A stretch of 64,000 nucleotides of DNA from Streptomyces sp. NRRL F-4489 (GCF_001509485.1 NZ_LLZI01000231.1:33243-97242), one strand, 5' to 3'; counted from the first letter of the stretch, positions 33,885 to 42,318 are shown. The notes: generated from the letters alone by a model not told the origin. Numbers and translations are program-made.

Positions 33885-35563
33885 GACCCGGCGCCCCGGG
33901 ACGGCGACTTCGGGACCGACGGCCCCGGGAGCGACGGCAGGTAGCGCGGCGCCCGCCAGGCGTTCAGCCGCCGCTCCACCGCGGCGCCCAGCGCCAGCAG
34001 CCGGGCGTCCTGGTGGTCGCCGGCCGTCAGCAGCAGGCCCACGGGCAGCTCGTCCACCGTACCGGCGGGCACCGACAGCGACGGGTAGCCGGCCACCGCG
34101 GCGGGCGTGGAGGACGGGATGATGTCGTTGTCGCCGCGCGCGCAGTCCGTCGTCCAGGCGGGCGGGTTGGCCGGCGCGGCGATCGCGTCCAGCCGGTGCG
34201 CGGCCAGCGTCTCGTCGATGGAGCGGCGGGCGAGGTCGGTCAGCTCGGCGCGCCCGGCGCGGTAGCGCGGGTCCGTGGTCGGCGGCGCCGCCAGCGCCTT
34301 CTCGAACACCTCCTGCCCGGCGAAGCAGGTCCGCTCAGCCGGATGGGCGCGATTGAACGCGATCAGCCCGGCCAGATCCCGCGGCCCGGACCGGGTGGCG
34401 AGATACCGGTCGATGTCCCGGTGGAACTCGCTCAGCAGCGCCGGGTATTCCAGCTCCGCGATGCGGTCCTGATACGGCGGGGTGACCTCCACGACCTCGG
34501 CGCCAGCGGTGCGCAGCGCCGCCGCCGTACGGCTCATCAGGGCGTCCACCTCCGGCCCGAGCGAGGGCAGCCGCCACAGGCCGATCCGCTTGCCGCGCAG
34601 GTCGCCCGGCAGGCCGGTGTCCGGATCGGCGGCCGGCCCGGCGGGGGAGGGGTGGCCGCCGCTGAGTACCGCCAGGGTGAGCGCGGTGTCGACCACATTG
34701 CGGGCCATCGGCCCGGCGGTGTCCTGCTCGGCGGAGATCGGCACCACCCCCGCCCCGCTGACCAGGCCGAGGCTCGGCTTGAGCCCGACCACCCCGTTCA
34801 TCCCCGCCGGGCACACGATCGAGCCGTCCGTCTCGGTGCCGATCGCCACCTGCGCCAGCGACGCGGCGAGCCCGACGGCCGAACCGGACGAGGAACCGCA
34901 CGGATTGCGGTCCAGTACGTACGGGTTCCGGGTCTGACCGCCCACCGCCGACCACCCCGAAGTCGGCTTGTCCGCCCGGAAGTTGGCCCACTCGGAGAGG
35001 TTGGTCTTGCCCAGGATCACCGCTCCGGCCTCCCGCAGCCGCGTCACCAGCGCGGCGTCGCCGGCCGGCGGCCGGCCGGCCAGCGCCAGCGAACCGGCCG
35101 TCGAGGCCAGCCCGCGGGTCTCCACGTTGTCCTTGATCAGCACCGGGATGCCGTCGAGCGGCCCGCGCACGGCGCCGCGCCGGTGCCGGGCGTCGCTGGC
35201 GGCCGCCTGGCGCAGGGCCGTCGGGTCGGTGCGCAGCACCGCGTGCACCATCGGGTCGATGGCCGCGATCCGCCGCAGATAGACGGCGGTCAGCGCCGAG
35301 GAGGTCAGCGAACCGTCCGCCATCCGTGCCTGCAACCGCGGAATCGTCACGGTGTCCAGATCGATGCCCAGCCGCGCGGGCAGCCCGATGGCCGGAACGG
35401 GACCGTCCCCGCCGCGCTCCGCGGCCTCCGCCCGCGACCGGGGCGCACCGGCGCACAGCGACCCCGCTGCCAGCGCGGCCATCAGCGCGGCCAGGCCCCG
35501 CTTCCTCGTGGCCCGCCTCACCCGCATGCCCCGCCCGACCCGCATGATCTTCCGGCTGCTCAT
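33881..35563 (-). CDS. Secreted amidase-signature family hydrolase
   Basis: This 560-residue amidase has the Ser-cisSer-Lys triad: Lys in VLIKDNVETRG, the Gly/Ser-rich CGSSSGSAVG and the nucleophile region ETDGSIVCPAG. It has an N-terminal basic and hydrophobic export signal (about 15-50). It probably hydrolyses amides outside the membrane; the substrate is unknown. I chose the ATG at 35563, five bases after GGGTGG; in-frame ATGs at 35545 and 35527 are alternatives. It is the first gene of a two-gene operon with the RmlD-like reductase. Confidence 0.87.
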   Translation of the reverse strand: MSSRKIMRVGRGMRVRRATRKRGLAALMAALAAGSLCAGAPRSRAEAAERGGDGPVPAIGLPARLGIDLDTVTIPRLQARMADGSLTSSALTAVYLRRIAAIDPMVHAVLRTDPTALRQAAASDARHRRGAVRGPLDGIPVLIKDNVETRGLASTAGSLALAGRPPAGDAALVTRLREAGAVILGKTNLSEWANFRADKPTSGWSAVGGQTRNPYVLDRNPCGSSSGSAVGLAASLAQVAIGTETDGSIVCPAGMNGVVGLKPSLGLVSGAGVVPISAEQDTAGPMARNVVDTALTLAVLSGGHPSPAGPAADPDTGLPGDLRGKRIGLWRLPSLGPEVDALMSRTAAALRTAGAEVVEVTPPYQDRIAELEYPALLSEFHRDIDRYLATRSGPRDLAGLIAFNRAHPAERTCFAGQEVFEKALAAPPTTDPRYRAGRAELTDLARRSIDETLAAHRLDAIAAPANPPAWTTDCARGDNDIIPSSTPAAVAGYPSLSVPAGTVDELPVGLLLTAGDHQDARLLALGAAVERRLNAWRAPRYLPSLPGPSVPKSPSRGAGS

Positions 35564-35737
35564 ACGGGCCACCCGACTACACCCACCGCCCGGGCACAAG
35601 TCCTTTTCCCGCCGCGGTCATTGGGAGCAGGCGGTGGCGCACGCGGCGGTGTCCTGCCGGGCGTACCCCCCCGGCGGTGAGCGAGCGGCCGCCCGGCCGG
35701 CGGACCGCTCACCCACCGCCCTTGTGCTGATGACCAG

Positions 35738-36328
35738 TCAGGAACGCACCGGACTCACGTAGTTCCCCGGATGCGTGGCCGACTCCTGCCGGAGCACCGG
35801 CCCCCACCGCCACGTCAGCACATGCGACCCGGTGGTGTCCGGCAGCGTGACGACCGCCTCGCGGGGGTCGATGACGTTCTCCTCATGCGCCCGCGAGGAG
35901 AGGAAGGTGAGCGTGAACCGCGCCGATTTGTGCGGCGCCAGCACCACCGTCTCCGGCTTCACCGACAGCTGATCGCGCAGCGTCTCGGTCTGCGTACGTG
36001 CCTGCGTACGCGTCTGCCGATGCGTACGGGACCGCTCCCGGCTCACCACGCTCTCGCTCCGCTTCAGGGTGACCCCGGGGTAACCGCGCAGCGTGCAGGA
36101 GTGGGAGCCGACGTTTTCCACCGCAACCCTGGCCGTGACCTGCTCGTCCGGCACCCCGCCGGGCCGGGCCGTCCCGCCCGGTGCCCAGGAGAGGGCCAGG
36201 GCGGAGGAAGCGCAGCGTGGTGGCGGTGCCGTGGCCGCGCTCAGGCCGGCGGCCAGCGACGGGGCCGCCGTGGTGGTCAGAATGCCGGCGGCCGCGACGG
36301 CCGCCGCCCGCAGAGGGAGTCGTGTCAT
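35738..36328 (-). CDS. Secreted DUF4232-like protein
   Basis: This 196-residue exported protein has a signal peptide (about 1-28) and one beta-sandwich domain with the DUF4232 pattern: RCASSALALSW, VENVGSHSCTLRGYPGVTL, HKSARFTLTF. Two cysteines can form a disulfide. In the middle, a Thr/Arg/Gln run (RTQARTQTET) is encoded by short repeats of TGCGTACG near 35990-36030, an unusual insertion into the domain. The ATG at 36328 has AGGAGG five bases upstream. The function is unknown and the gene stands alone. Confidence 0.8.
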   Translation of the reverse strand: MTRLPLRAAAVAAAGILTTTAAPSLAAGLSAATAPPPRCASSALALSWAPGGTARPGGVPDEQVTARVAVENVGSHSCTLRGYPGVTLKRSESVVSRERSRTHRQTRTQARTQTETLRDQLSVKPETVVLAPHKSARFTLTFLSSRAHEENVIDPREAVVTLPDTTGSHVLTWRWGPVLRQESATHPGNYVSPVRS

Positions 36329-36442
36329 GCCCGCCTCCTGACGTTGGGGACTCCGAGTATCCGCCGGGCAGGCACACTTCGCACATCTGCCCGAGGAACG
36401 GGGCGCGGGGCATGGGACACGGGGCAGCGGGCGCGGGGCCCC

Positions 36443-39037
36443 TCACCTCCCATACACCAGCACATACCCCAGCGCCACCGCACCGCAGTACAGCGGGAAG
36501 CCGATCCGCGCGAGGAGCGTCAGCCGGCGCCAGGCGGCGACCCTGCCGTGCTCCATCAGCCAGGCACTGGCCAGGACCACGCAGACGCAGACGACCGCCA
36601 GCAGGAAGTACGCGTAGAACGCCCAGCCCACCGCGACCGTGTAGCCGACATCGGGCAGCGCGTCCAGCATGGCGGTGCGCAGGACCACGGCGGTGAGGAT
36701 CGCGGTGACCAGGATGCTCACCCGGGTCGGCGCGAAGCCCGGGTCGCGGGAGAACAGCAGGGTCGTGTAACTGACGACGACCAGCAGCAGGAGCGGCAGC
36801 AGATTCGTCACCAGGAACGCGTCCGCCCGCCGGGCGACGGTGAACTCCGCCGTGTACTGGTTGTAGTGGACGCCGCCCTCTCCCGGGCCGGCGCTCGGGT
36901 CGCCCAGGGCGGCGGTGCTGCCCACCCGGTCCTTGTGCAGTTCCAGCTCCTGGACGCGCCAGTCCAGCAGGTCGTTGACCGACGTACCGGGGTCGCGGCC
37001 GCTGCGCAGCAGCTCGGCCTGGCTCTGGGCGAGCAGGGCGCGGTCGCCGACGTACAGCACGTGCGAGGCGGGGTGCGTGCGGTTCTGGAGGGCGACGGCC
37101 AGGTGCTGGCGGTCGAAGGGGTAGTCGTGGAAATCGAGATCGGCGGTGAAGGTGGTGACCACCCGGTACAGCCGGTACTTCAGATCCCCCACGGTGCTGG
37201 TGCGCACCGGCGCGGGCAGGCGGTAGCGGGCGTCGGCCTGGTTGGCGAAGTCCACGTCCGTCGCCCCGTCATCGCCGGAATACCGCAGCCAGAGGAAGAA
37301 GTCGGCCCGGAACTTCCGGCCCCGGGCGTCCAGTTCGCTGATCCGGTTGAAGTTGAAGCCCGTACGCACCACTTGCTGGACGACCAGCACCCGGCCGTCG
37401 ACGCCGACGACCTGCCCGGCCGCCCGCTCCTGGCCGAATTCCCCTTCCTCCCGGCGGTATTCGACGAGTTGCAGGGGCGCCGAGACGAACCGCCCGCGCT
37501 CGAAGACCCCGATGCTCGCCGGCACCTGCAAGGACCGGGCCGGGTCGAAGAACGCCCGGCCGTACAGGCCGGAGAAACCGCGCGCGGGGGTGTCCATGGC
37601 GGCCAGCGCGTCCCGGACGGCCCGCCGGCCCCGGGCCGCGGCCGTACCGCCGCCCGCCCCGGACCGCTCCAGCGCGTGCACCGCCGCGTCGGCCGCCGTC
37701 CGGGCGGCGATCGCGGCCCACGAGGGGGACGAACCGTAGCGGCGCCGGAAGGCGTAGGCCCACTTCGCCCCCGCCCCGGTGAGACTGTCGCCGAGCTGCG
37801 GAGCGACGACATAGACGTCCTGCGCGGGCGATCCGCGGCGGTCCAGCCGGTCCAGCGGCCCGGACAGGACCCGCGCGAGCGTGTCGGGCCGGGTCCCGGC
37901 GCCGCCCACGACGGGGTTGCGGACACCCCGCGCCCGCAGCGCGCGGACCAGCGGCGCCACCGGCTCGTACTCCATCGCCAGCACCAGTGCCCCCGCCGCC
38001 GGATCGGCCCGCACCGCCCGCACGACGGCATCGACGTGCCGGGCCCGCTCCCCGGGGCCCTCGAACCGCGCGCCGGCCGACAGCTCCCGCCGCACCCGCC
38101 CCACCCGCGCGAACGCCCGGCCGAAGGCGGACGCGGTATCCCGGCCGTACGCACTGTCGTCGTGTACGACGGTGGCCGTCCGCGCCTTGAGGGCATGGCG
38201 CAGATACGCGGCCAGAAAGCGCGCCTGGTAGCTGTCGTCGAAGGTGGCGCGGAAGACCCAGGGGCCGGCCGTCGCCGCGTCGGCGGTGGCGGTGGGCGTG
38301 ATCAGGGGGACGCCGGCGGCGCCGTACACCGGCGCGGCGGCCAGCGCGCTGTCGCTGTAGAAGTGCCCGATGGCCAGCAGCACCCGGCGGTCGGCGACCA
38401 CCCGCCGCGCGACGGCCCGCGCGGTGGCGGCATCGGTCGCGCCGTGGTCGTCGTACCGCACCAGCCGCACCGGATGCCCCCGGACCCCGCCATGCCCGTT
38501 GACCTGGTCGAGATGCGCCTCGATCGCCTCCACCACGCGCTCGCCCCGCAGCGCCCCACCGCGGAATCCGGCCACCAGTGCCACGTACACCGGCTCCGCA
38601 CGTTCCGCGCATACGCACTCCAGCACCCCGAGGACCAGCGCCGCGACCAGCACCCCGGCCGCCCCCACCAGCCACCACCGCCGCCCCCGGGACCGCCCCG
38701 CCCGCCCGGACACCGCCTCCCGGGGCGGCAGCGGCGGACCGGCCAGATGAGCCACCTCCGGCGGCGGACTCGGCGCCACCCGCCGCAACCGCGCCAGATC
38801 CCGATGGGCGACGCTGTCCGGACCCGCCTCCGCCGCCCGCTCCAGGCAGAACCGGCGCTCGGCGTCATCCCGCGCCACCGCCGCCAGCCACAACCACGCC
38901 GGCTCATACCCCCGGTCGAGCGTCAGCGCCCGCGCCAGCAACCGCCGCGCCGCCCGCCGCCACCCCCGCTCCGCCGCCCGGGCGGCCAACCGCGTCAGCG
39001 CCGGCGGAGACGCCCCCGCTCCACCCTCCGCCGACAC
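36443..39037 (-). CDS. Venus-flytrap (LIVBP-like) receptor fused to a pentameric ligand-gated ion channel
   Basis: The 864 residues read in order: a cytoplasmic TPR-like helical segment (about 12-90); a transmembrane helix (121-139); a type I periplasmic-binding domain (about 148-530; HFYSDSALAAAPVYGAAGVP, VVHDDSAYGRD); a pLGIC extracellular beta-sandwich (about 545-735) with the Pro-loop DLDFHDYPFDRQ (near 635-644); and helices M1 (741-763), M2 (770-792), M3 (801-826) and M4 (839-861). M2 has the conserved 9' Leu (L781), 2' Ser and 6' Thr. The GTG at 39037 follows GAGGAGA. It should be a ligand-gated channel of the plasma membrane. Confidence 0.85.
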   Translation of the reverse strand: MSAEGGAGASPPALTRLAARAAERGWRRAARRLLARALTLDRGYEPAWLWLAAVARDDAERRFCLERAAEAGPDSVAHRDLARLRRVAPSPPPEVAHLAGPPLPPREAVSGRAGRSRGRRWWLVGAAGVLVAALVLGVLECVCAERAEPVYVALVAGFRGGALRGERVVEAIEAHLDQVNGHGGVRGHPVRLVRYDDHGATDAATARAVARRVVADRRVLLAIGHFYSDSALAAAPVYGAAGVPLITPTATADAATAGPWVFRATFDDSYQARFLAAYLRHALKARTATVVHDDSAYGRDTASAFGRAFARVGRVRRELSAGARFEGPGERARHVDAVVRAVRADPAAGALVLAMEYEPVAPLVRALRARGVRNPVVGGAGTRPDTLARVLSGPLDRLDRRGSPAQDVYVVAPQLGDSLTGAGAKWAYAFRRRYGSSPSWAAIAARTAADAAVHALERSGAGGGTAAARGRRAVRDALAAMDTPARGFSGLYGRAFFDPARSLQVPASIGVFERGRFVSAPLQLVEYRREEGEFGQERAAGQVVGVDGRVLVVQQVVRTGFNFNRISELDARGRKFRADFFLWLRYSGDDGATDVDFANQADARYRLPAPVRTSTVGDLKYRLYRVVTTFTADLDFHDYPFDRQHLAVALQNRTHPASHVLYVGDRALLAQSQAELLRSGRDPGTSVNDLLDWRVQELELHKDRVGSTAALGDPSAGPGEGGVHYNQYTAEFTVARRADAFLVTNLLPLLLLVVVSYTTLLFSRDPGFAPTRVSILVTAILTAVVLRTAMLDALPDVGYTVAVGWAFYAYFLLAVVCVCVVLASAWLMEHGRVAAWRRLTLLARIGFPLYCGAVALGYVLVYGR

Positions 39038-39122
39038 GGGCTCTCCTCTCGCTCAGCCCCCAACCCGGCACAGGCCGACGACCCCCGCGACCGCAGCGAA
39101 CAGCCCCATCCGTTCCCATCGA

Positions 39123-39163
39123 TCAGGATTCGAGAAGCACGGCCCCGGCAGCGCCTCTAGCCT
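39123..39163 (+). promoter_or_regulatory. TCAGGATTCGAGAAGC motif plus -10 TAGCCT, leaderless start
   Basis: The 16-bp motif (39123-39138) is followed 19 bases later by TAGCCT (39158-39163), which ends seven bases before the ATG at 39171. The arrangement is repeated almost exactly before the second VOC gene, where 15 of the 16 motif bases match. It is a probable binding site of the adjacent AraC-type regulator overlapping -35. Confidence 0.6.
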
Positions 39164-39170
39164 GCTCGTC

Positions 39171-39581
39171 ATGGACCTCACCATTCACACCAGCGCTCTT
39201 CCGCACGACGACCCGGACGCGTCGCTCGCCTTCTACCGCGACGTCCTCGGCTTCGAGGTACGCAGCGACGTCGGCCAGGGCAAGATGCGCTGGATCACCG
39301 TCGGCCCGCCCGGTCAGCCCGACACCTCGATCCTCCTCGCCCCGCCGGCCGCCGACCCCGGAGTCACCGAGGACGAGCGCCGCACCATCACCGAGATGAT
39401 GGCCAAGGGGACGTACGGCTGGATCCTGCTGGCCACCCGCGACCTCGACGCCACGTTCGAGCGGCTGCAGTCCGGCGACGCCGAGGTCGTCCAGGAGCCG
39501 ACCGAGCAGCCGTACGGCATCCGGGACTGCGCCTTCCGCGACCCGGCGGGCAACCTGGTCCGCATCCAGGAACTCCGCTGA
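39171..39581 (+). CDS. VOC (glyoxalase/bleomycin-resistance fold) protein
   Basis: This is a 136-residue single-domain VOC protein of the two beta-alpha-beta-beta-beta module type. It shows the opening DDPDASLAFYRDVLGFEV and closing GIRDCAFRDPAGNLVRIQEL, where the metal-site glutamate lies. It may bind, isomerise or sequester a small hydrophobic compound. No Shine-Dalgarno is visible; a -10 seven bases before the ATG indicates a leaderless message. It shares its promoter motif with the second VOC gene and is followed by the AraC-type regulator. Confidence 0.88.
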   Translation: MDLTIHTSALPHDDPDASLAFYRDVLGFEVRSDVGQGKMRWITVGPPGQPDTSILLAPPAADPGVTEDERRTITEMMAKGTYGWILLATRDLDATFERLQSGDAEVVQEPTEQPYGIRDCAFRDPAGNLVRIQELR

Positions 39582-39621
39582 CCGTCCAGGAGCGACGACA
39601 AGGGAAGGGGGGAGTGCCCTC

Positions 39622-40149
39622 ATGTGCCGGCCCGAGTGGCGGCGGGCTCGCGTCCAGGCGCAGCGTCTGGAGGATCTCGCCAGGCTGCGCCGCGTCCGCG
39701 ACCGGATCGACCGGGAGTACGCGCAGCCGCTGAACGTGGAGGCGCTGGCGCGCGGCGTGAACATGTCGGCCGGCCACCTCAGCCGCCAGTTCCGGGCGGC
39801 CTACGGCGAGTCACCGTACGCGTACCTGATGACGCGCCGCATCGAGCGCGCGGCGGCGCTGCTGCGGCGCGGCGATATGAGCGTCACCGACGTCTGCTTC
39901 GCGGTCGGCTGCGCCTCGCTGGGCACCTTCACCACCCGCTTCACCGAACTGGTCGGCATGCCGCCCGGTGCCTTCCGGCGCCAGGCGGCGGAGGCGGCGG
40001 GGCCGGCTGAGGGGGCGGAGGCCGCGGGGCCCGCCGCCATTGCGGGCGTCGCGCTCCGCGTCGAGGGCATGCCGGCCTGCGTGGCGAAGCAGGTGACCAG
40101 ACCCGTCAGGAATCGAGAAGCCCCGGCCGACGAGCCGCCCCTAGCGTGA
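39622..40149 (+). CDS. AraC-family transcriptional regulator
   Basis: This 175-residue protein has the AraC/XylS double helix-turn-helix at its N-terminal half (about 20-120): LNVEALARGVNMSAGHLSRQFRAAYGESP, then RGDMSVTDVCFAVGCASLGTFTTRFTELVGMPP. There is no large sensing domain; the tail is Ala/Gly-rich. The ATG at 39622 has a GGGGGAG site. It lies between the two VOC genes and probably regulates both. The operator-like motif of the downstream gene lies inside its own 3' coding end. Confidence 0.88.
   Translation: MCRPEWRRARVQAQRLEDLARLRRVRDRIDREYAQPLNVEALARGVNMSAGHLSRQFRAAYGESPYAYLMTRRIERAAALLRRGDMSVTDVCFAVGCASLGTFTTRFTELVGMPPGAFRRQAAEAAGPAEGAEAAGPAAIAGVALRVEGMPACVAKQVTRPVRNREAPADEPPLA
40106..40147 (+). 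promoter_or_regulatory. TCAGGAATCGAGAAGC motif plus -10 TAGCGT inside the AraC gene end
   Basis: The motif (40106-40121) and TAGCGT (40142-40147) precede the ATG at 40155 by exactly the same seven bases as in the first VOC promoter. The promoter lies within the last codons of the regulator gene. Confidence 0.6.
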
Positions 40150-40154
40150 GAGCC

Positions 40155-40877
40155 ATGGCAACCAACACCAACACCAACACCAACAGCAACATCGACATGA
40201 GCACCGACACCGACACCGATACAACCCAGGCGACCAGCAGCACCGACCCCGCATCGGCCATGGCCCTGACCTCGGTCACCCTGGAGGTGGACGACCCGGC
40301 GGCCGCCCATCGCTTCCACACCGCGCTCGGAGTGGACGGGCACATCCGCCTGCGGGCCACCGCCGACACCCCCGGTACCGGTTTCCGCGGCTTCACCCTC
40401 GCGCTGACGGTCTCCGGGCCGGCCACCGTCGACGGCTTCATCGGCGCGGCCGTGGACGCCGGCGCCACGGTGCTGCGGCCGGCCGCGAAGTCGCTCTGGG
40501 GCTACGGCGGCGTCGTCCAGGCACCGGACGGGACGATCTGGAAGGTCGCGACCTCGGCGAAGAAGGACACCGGTCCGGCCACCCGGAAGATCGACGACAT
40601 CGTGCTCCTGCTCGGCGTCGAGGACGTGAAGGTCAGTAAGCGGTTCTACGCCGGCCGGGGCCTGACCGTCGCCAAGAGCTTCGGCGGCAAGTACGCCGAG
40701 TTCGCCGCCGGCGGTCCGGGTCTCGTCAAACTGGCGCTGTACAAGCGCCGCGGCCTGGCCAAGGACCTCGGCGTCCCCGCCGACGGCACCGGCTCGCACC
40801 GCCTCGTCCTCGGTACCCCCGGCGGCCCCTGCACCGACCCGGACGGCTTCGTCTGGGAGACGGACGAGTCGGCGTAG
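40155..40877 (+). CDS. VOC family protein with repetitive Thr/Asn/Asp N-terminus
   Basis: This 240-residue protein has two VOC modules (about 38-135 and 145-236; TLEVDDPAAAHRFHTALGVDGHI, VQAPDGTIWKVAT, ILL-like DIVLLLGVEDVKVSKRFYAGRGL, TDPDGFVWETDE). The first 24 residues are low-complexity TNTN/TDTD, encoded by ACCAAC and ACCGAC hexamers. The ATG at 40155 fits a leaderless start. A shorter form from the ATG at 40260 would drop the repeat but has no ribosome site. The ligand is unknown. Confidence 0.85.
   Translation: MATNTNTNTNSNIDMSTDTDTDTTQATSSTDPASAMALTSVTLEVDDPAAAHRFHTALGVDGHIRLRATADTPGTGFRGFTLALTVSGPATVDGFIGAAVDAGATVLRPAAKSLWGYGGVVQAPDGTIWKVATSAKKDTGPATRKIDDIVLLLGVEDVKVSKRFYAGRGLTVAKSFGGKYAEFAAGGPGLVKLALYKRRGLAKDLGVPADGTGSHRLVLGTPGGPCTDPDGFVWETDESA
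40161..40220 (+). repeat. ACCAAC x4 and ACCGAC hexamer repeats in the VOC gene
   Basis: ACCAAC occurs four times (40161-40184) with a variant AGCAAC next; ACCGAC, ACCGAC, ACCGAT follow at 40203-40220. As a hexamer it can expand or contract without changing the frame. Confidence 0.8.
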
Positions 40878-41099
40878 CAGGCGGCTCCGGCCGGTCACGA
40901 GGGGCCGCCGGCGCGGATGCCGGCCGGGCTGGGGCCGTACCAGCGGTGGTTGGCCCGGCGAAGCGAGCGCCGATCGGCGAATCCCCCCGCGCCGCGATGG
41001 CGCCATGCCGAGCCTGCGTCCAGCGGCACGGCGCTCCTGACGCGCCGAGCCCGCCGCACCCCGGGCCCACGGCACTCTTTCACTCACCCTCATTAGCCA

Positions 41100-41105
41100 T
41101 AGAAT
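41100..41105 (+). promoter_or_regulatory. -10 TAGAAT for a leaderless HTH gene
   Basis: A near-consensus -10 lies six bases before the ATG at 41112, with TTTCAC about 16 bases upstream as a weak -35. The preceding 220 bp (40878-41099) show nothing else that I can support. Confidence 0.55.
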
Positions 41106-41111
41106 CCGCGC

Positions 41112-41750
41112 ATGGATACCGAAGACTCCGCATTCGCGGTGCTGGGTGTGCTGGGTGACCCCGTGCGCCGCCGGCTCTACCGGCATGTCGCCGCCGCCCC
41201 GGGGGAGGTGGGCCGCGACGCGGCCGCGGAAGCGGCCGGGATTTCGCGCTCGCTGGCCGCGTTCCACCTGGACAAGCTGGTCGAGGCCGGGCTGCTGGAC
41301 GTGTCCTTCCGGCGGCTGTCCGGGCGTACCGGTCCCGGCGCGGGGCGGCCGTCGAAGGTGTACCGGCGCGCCGAGGGCGAGCACGCGGTATCCGTTCCGC
41401 CCCGGTCCTACGACGCGGCCGGCCGGCTGCTCGCCGAGGTGGTGGAGAACGCCGGCCTGGACCGGGAGTTGCAAGCGGCGGCGAAGGCCGCGGGCGCGGC
41501 GGACCGGGAGGCGGCCGCCGGCGACCTGATCGAGGCGCTGCGGGCGCGCGGCTACCAGCCGTTCCTGGACGGCGAGACGCTGCGCCTGCGCAACTGCCCG
41601 TTCCACGCGCTGGTCGAGGACTTTCCCGCCTTGGTCTGCGGGATGAACCTCGCGCTGCTGGAGGGGCTGGCGCCCGAGGAGTGGTCGCCGCGGATGGATC
41701 CGTGCCCGGGCGGCTGCTGCGTGGCCCTCTCTAAAAACAAAACTCATTGA
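41112..41750 (+). CDS. ArsR/SufR-like winged-helix regulator with C-terminal cysteine cluster
   Basis: This 212-residue regulator has an N-terminal winged helix (VLGDPVRRRLYRHV, AAEAAGISRSLAAFHLDKLVEAGLL) and a C-terminal domain with LRNCPFHALVEDFPALVC and DPCPGGCCVAL. The spaced cysteines (and a His) suggest a metal or Fe-S site as in SufR-like regulators. The start is apparently leaderless. It overlaps the promoter of the next gene (the -35 TTGACG spans its stop). The target is unknown, but the DUF3291 gene 31 bp downstream is the first candidate. Confidence 0.85.
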   Translation: MDTEDSAFAVLGVLGDPVRRRLYRHVAAAPGEVGRDAAAEAAGISRSLAAFHLDKLVEAGLLDVSFRRLSGRTGPGAGRPSKVYRRAEGEHAVSVPPRSYDAAGRLLAEVVENAGLDRELQAAAKAAGAADREAAAGDLIEALRARGYQPFLDGETLRLRNCPFHALVEDFPALVCGMNLALLEGLAPEEWSPRMDPCPGGCCVALSKNKTH

Positions 41751-41775
41751 CGATAGAAGCGGGCTGGGCCATGCT
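41747..41775 (+). promoter_or_regulatory. TTGACG-17-CATGCT promoter for the DUF3291 gene
   Basis: A consensus-like -35 (41747-41752) and a poor -10 (41770-41775) end six bases before the ATG at 41782, again suggesting a leaderless transcript. Confidence 0.45.
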
Positions 41776-41781
41776 GTGCGC

Positions 41782-42318
41782 ATGACTGGCTTTCACCTCG
41801 CGCAGGTCAACGTCGGCCGCATGGTCGGCCCGCTGGACGGCCCCGAGTTGGCCGACTTCGTCGCTCAACAGCCTGAGATCAACGCCCTCGCCGACCGCAG
41901 CCCCGGTTTCGTCTGGCGCATGGTCGACGAGGGCGGCCAGGACGCGACCGGCATCCGCCCCGACGAGCACGATGACTTGCTGCTCATCAACTGTTCGGTC
42001 TGGGAGTCGGTCGACGCCCTGCGGAACTTCACCTACCACACCGCCCATCTGCGCGTACTGAGCCGCCGCCGCGAGTGGTTCCAACGCCTGGCCGGCGTGC
42101 ACCACGCCATGTGGTGGGTACCGGCCGGCCACCGCCCGACCCTCGCCGAGGCGATGGAGCGCGTCGCACTGGTCCGCGAGAACGGCCCGGGCCCCCTCGC
42201 CTTCACCTTCCGCGACCCTTATCCGGCACCGGGCCAGGCACCGGGCCCGGCTCCGGCAGTGGGCCAGGCACCGGCCCAGGCACCGGTCCAGGCTCAGGCC
42301 CCGGCCGTGCGGCCCTGA
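41782..42318 (+). CDS. DUF3291 family protein
   Basis: This 178-residue protein has the DUF3291 (antibiotic-biosynthesis-monooxygenase-like fold) sequence FHLAQVNVGR, SPGFVWRMVDEGGQDA, NFTYHTAHLRVLSRRREWF and HHAMWWVPAGHRPTLAEA. The histidines are conserved in the family, whose function is unknown. The C-terminal 35 residues form a Pro/Ala/Gln repeat (APGQAPGPAPAVGQAPAQ), which is probably disordered. The ATG at 41782 lacks a ribosome site; a GTG six bases earlier is an alternative. Confidence 0.82.
   Translation: MTGFHLAQVNVGRMVGPLDGPELADFVAQQPEINALADRSPGFVWRMVDEGGQDATGIRPDEHDDLLLINCSVWESVDALRNFTYHTAHLRVLSRRREWFQRLAGVHHAMWWVPAGHRPTLAEAMERVALVRENGPGPLAFTFRDPYPAPGQAPGPAPAVGQAPAQAPVQAQAPAVRP

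Noticed and set aside
36443..39037. Reading this gene simply as an ABC transporter substrate-binding protein
   Set aside because: The flytrap domain is real, but the last 320 residues with the Pro-loop and four TM helices are a ligand-gated channel, and no ABC permease or ATPase gene is near.
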